A DNA stretch of 8,112 nt from Planctomycetota bacterium (GTDB lineage: Bacteria; Planctomycetota; Phycisphaerae; Sedimentisphaerales; Anaerobacaceae). Shown in pieces: positions 6,780 to 8,112 of this stretch. How positions within the stretch are numbered: position 1 is the first letter of the stretch; each line of letters starts with the position of its first letter. The notes beneath the pieces are model-generated. The model saw only the letters and a list, made by a program, of their open reading frames with translations. It was not told where the DNA came from and searched no databases. The stretch is taken from contig CP070830.1 of assembly GCA_020344865.1 (NCBI GenBank), positions 2,332,639-2,340,750 of the forward strand, written 5' to 3'. The translations under genes were made by a program, and so were the position numbers.

Positions 6780-8112
6780 CGAGACCACCAAAAACTATAG
6801 GATGCAGGGCCGTCGCGGCATTGTACTGCTGATGACATTGGCGCTGTTAGTTGTGCTGTCGGTAGTGGGTTATACGTTGGCCGGCCGTATTGCAGCACAG
6901 CGTCACCGTGACCATTATATCATAGATTATCAGGCGGCCCGCTACGGTTGTGACTCGGCGGTAAAATACGCACTTGCGGTGTTGGAGGATATGAACCGTC
7001 CAAAGTTGATTGCCCGGCCGAATGAGCCGGATTTCTCGGATTTATTCTGGAAGAGCGAAGAGGAATACAGGGAATATTTGGCCGAGTGGGCCGCCCAGAT
7101 ACAGCTGGAAGGAGGCGCAACGGACAGTAACCTTGGCGACATAAATGATATTAACGATGTCAGGAATCTTTTCGAGGGCAGCGATTTTAATGAGATATAC
7201 GGTGTTAACGACGTTAATGGCATAAACGATTTTAACGAAATCGGTGGTGTTACCGACCTTAATGACGTTAACCTTGTGAGGGTACGAGGTCCTTACGGTC
7301 CGCCCTGGCCATTTGTAACCGAGCCGGTTGAGTTTCAGATTGGTTCTGCCACGGTTCGGATTGAGATTGAGGACGAAAATGCGAAATATCCTATCGGCTG
7401 GGCGATGCTCGCCGATGTGGAGACGGCGCGGGAGGCCGAGGCGGGGCTGGAGACTTTCTGTGAGTGGATGAGTGTCGAAAGGGAGCAGATTGACTCTTTA
7501 AAAGAACAGTTGGAGGAAATAAGTGAAATAAAACCGTTCAAACTCGAGTTTAAGCCGATAAAGGTAGTTGAAAGAAGGGCATCGCCGACGAGGTCGAGAA
7601 CAAGAACCCGGCGCGGAAGGCGAAGAGTCGCTCAGAGCCGGACGGTCCGAAAGACGATACCCGCGTCGGTTCATGTCACGGATTTCGCAAAACTTTTCCA
7701 TAGCGGACTGATTGATACCGACTCGCTTGCCAGACCGACGATAGAGAGCGAAAGCAGAAAGGAGTCAGCGCTGAAATATATGGGGATGTGGGCTTCGAGG
7801 AAGGTAAATATAAATACCGCTCCGCGACACGTATTGGAGGCGGCTTTTACTTTCGGGGGGGACGCAGATAAAATCGCGGATGAAATCATACGGGCAAGAC
7901 AGATAAAACCGTTTGATGATGTGGAAGAATTGAGGAAGCTGCTGTTTAGTTATTCCGATTCGATTGTGAAATGTGAAAAGTATATCACGACGGCCAGTGA
8001 TTTTTTCACGGTTAGGGTGACGGCTGTGAGTGGTGTTGCAAAGGCATCTGCTGTTATAGCTGTAAGTAAAGAAGGCAAGAAAATGGAAAAAATTGCCGTG
8101 CTCAGCGGTTGA
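6772..8112 (+). CDS. gspK: Minor pseudopilin GspK, enlarged
   Basis: GspK is the large pseudopilin that caps the tip above GspI-GspJ. The precursor is 446 residues, well above the roughly 300-330 usual for the family. The leader ends RRG at residue 16, and the mature start IVLLMT has Met instead of Glu at +5, which is normal for GspK. A helix LALLVVLSVVGYTLAG follows. YQAARYGCDSAVKYALAVLEDMN (about 53-75) is the typical early helix. The C-terminal half contains KVNINTAPRHVLEAAF (344-359) and DEIIRARQIKPFDDVEELRKLL (370-391), the family's helix-hairpin-helix-like T2SSK motifs, then a final beta sheet. Extra parts are an Asn-Asp-hydrophobic repeat block (123-168) and an Arg-rich acid-free segment (268-294). 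ATG 6772 overlaps gspJ by 8 bases, with GGGA five bases upstream. The window ends at its stop codon. Confidence 0.93.
   Translation: MSSETTKNYRMQGRRGIVLLMTLALLVVLSVVGYTLAGRIAAQRHRDHYIIDYQAARYGCDSAVKYALAVLEDMNRPKLIARPNEPDFSDLFWKSEEEYREYLAEWAAQIQLEGGATDSNLGDINDINDVRNLFEGSDFNEIYGVNDVNGINDFNEIGGVTDLNDVNLVRVRGPYGPPWPFVTEPVEFQIGSATVRIEIEDENAKYPIGWAMLADVETAREAEAGLETFCEWMSVEREQIDSLKEQLEEISEIKPFKLEFKPIKVVERRASPTRSRTRTRRGRRRVAQSRTVRKTIPASVHVTDFAKLFHSGLIDTDSLARPTIESESRKESALKYMGMWASRKVNINTAPRHVLEAAFTFGGDADKIADEIIRARQIKPFDDVEELRKLLFSYSDSIVKCEKYITTASDFFTVRVTAVSGVAKASAVIAVSKEGKKMEKIAVLSG
7138..7275 (+). repeat. Asn-Asp-hydrophobic repeat block in gspK
   Basis: Codons here encode repeated Asn-Asp/Glu-Ile/Val/Phe/Leu triplets, such as DINDINDV, NDVNGINDFNEI and TDLNDVN. 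Within it a unit starting DFNEI recurs 45 bases apart (7183-7212 and 7228-7257), with 23 of 30 bases identical by direct comparison, so a duplication is visible at DNA level. The block lies between the N-terminal helices and the GPYGPPWP segment of GspK and looks like an inserted flexible or ion-binding loop. Confidence 0.75.
7573..7653 (+). other. Arg-rich segment coding region in gspK
   Basis: This region encodes residues 268-294 of GspK. By direct count it has 12 Arg and 1 Lys in 27 residues and no Asp or Glu, with interleaved Ser, Thr and Gly (for example SRTRTRRGRRR). It follows a helical, charge-mixed stretch (EREQIDSLKEQLEEISEIK) and precedes the T2SSK C-terminal motifs. It is in frame and embedded in a normal GspK context, so a frameshift is not the explanation. 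Confidence 0.7.

Noticed and set aside
6820..6840. Missing Glu at position +5 in GspK
   Set aside because: GspK proteins normally lack this Glu, so its absence supports the assignment rather than indicating a defect.
6425..6898. Minus-strand frame with a poly-Ser stretch
   Set aside because: The serine run is the reverse complement of the GAG/GAA codons of the GspJ acidic tail. No ribosome site or domain supports it.
7138..7275. Dockerin or EF-hand domain in the GspK repeat block
   Set aside because: The Asn/Asp pattern is suggestive, but the spacing does not fit the D-x-N/D-x-D loop with a Glu at position 12, and the Gly expected in the loop is missing from most units.
1..8112. Type IV pilus assembly locus instead of a T2SS
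   Set aside because: The families are homologous, but the D-E-F-G-H-I-J-K order, the GspG calcium-loop end and a clear GspK favour type II secretion.

Overview
The window holds one uninterrupted block of eight plus-strand genes with the order and family signatures of a type II secretion system (T2SS): gspD (5' end outside the window), gspE, gspF, gspG, gspH, gspI, gspJ and gspK. The last base of the window is the last base of the gspK stop codon. I see no RNA gene, mobile element, CRISPR array or minus-strand gene. The organism must have a Gram-negative type (two-membrane) envelope, because a secretin is present. Intermediate GC by eye, the enlarged minor pseudopilins and the Asn-Glu-Pro and Asn-Asp low-complexity linkers suggest Planctomycetota, perhaps Phycisphaerae. 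That placement is an impression, not a proof.

Layout: bases 1-1158 are the C-terminal part of the outer-membrane secretin. A 99-base gap follows, the only real intergenic space, with a TATAAAAT box just before gspE. Bases 1258-4212 encode the GspE ATPase and the GspF inner-membrane platform protein. After a 29-base gap with a good Shine-Dalgarno comes gspG (major pseudopilin). Then gspH, gspI, gspJ and gspK follow with every junction overlapping, which implies translational coupling of the minor pseudopilins.

Working together: GspE hydrolyses ATP at the cytoplasmic face and, through GspF, drives assembly of GspG into a short periplasmic pseudopilus. GspH, I, J and K form its tip and push folded cargo through the GspD channel. 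All five pseudopilins show a prepilin-peptidase type N-terminus (Gly, then a hydrophobic segment). Glu at +5 is present in G, H, I and J and absent in K, as is normal for K. The prepilin peptidase (GspO), GspC, GspL and GspM are not in the window.

The unusual part is the tip. D, E, F and G look canonical, but I, J and K each carry additions. GspI has a C-terminal extension with a doubled Ser-Glu-Pro-Asn-Glu-Pro linker and four cysteines. GspJ ends in a very acidic tail. GspK contains an Asn-Asp-hydrophobic repeat block and, separately, an Arg-rich acid-free segment. The acidic GspJ tail and basic GspK segment belong to direct partners in the known tip complex, so a charge-paired tip is the most interesting hypothesis here.
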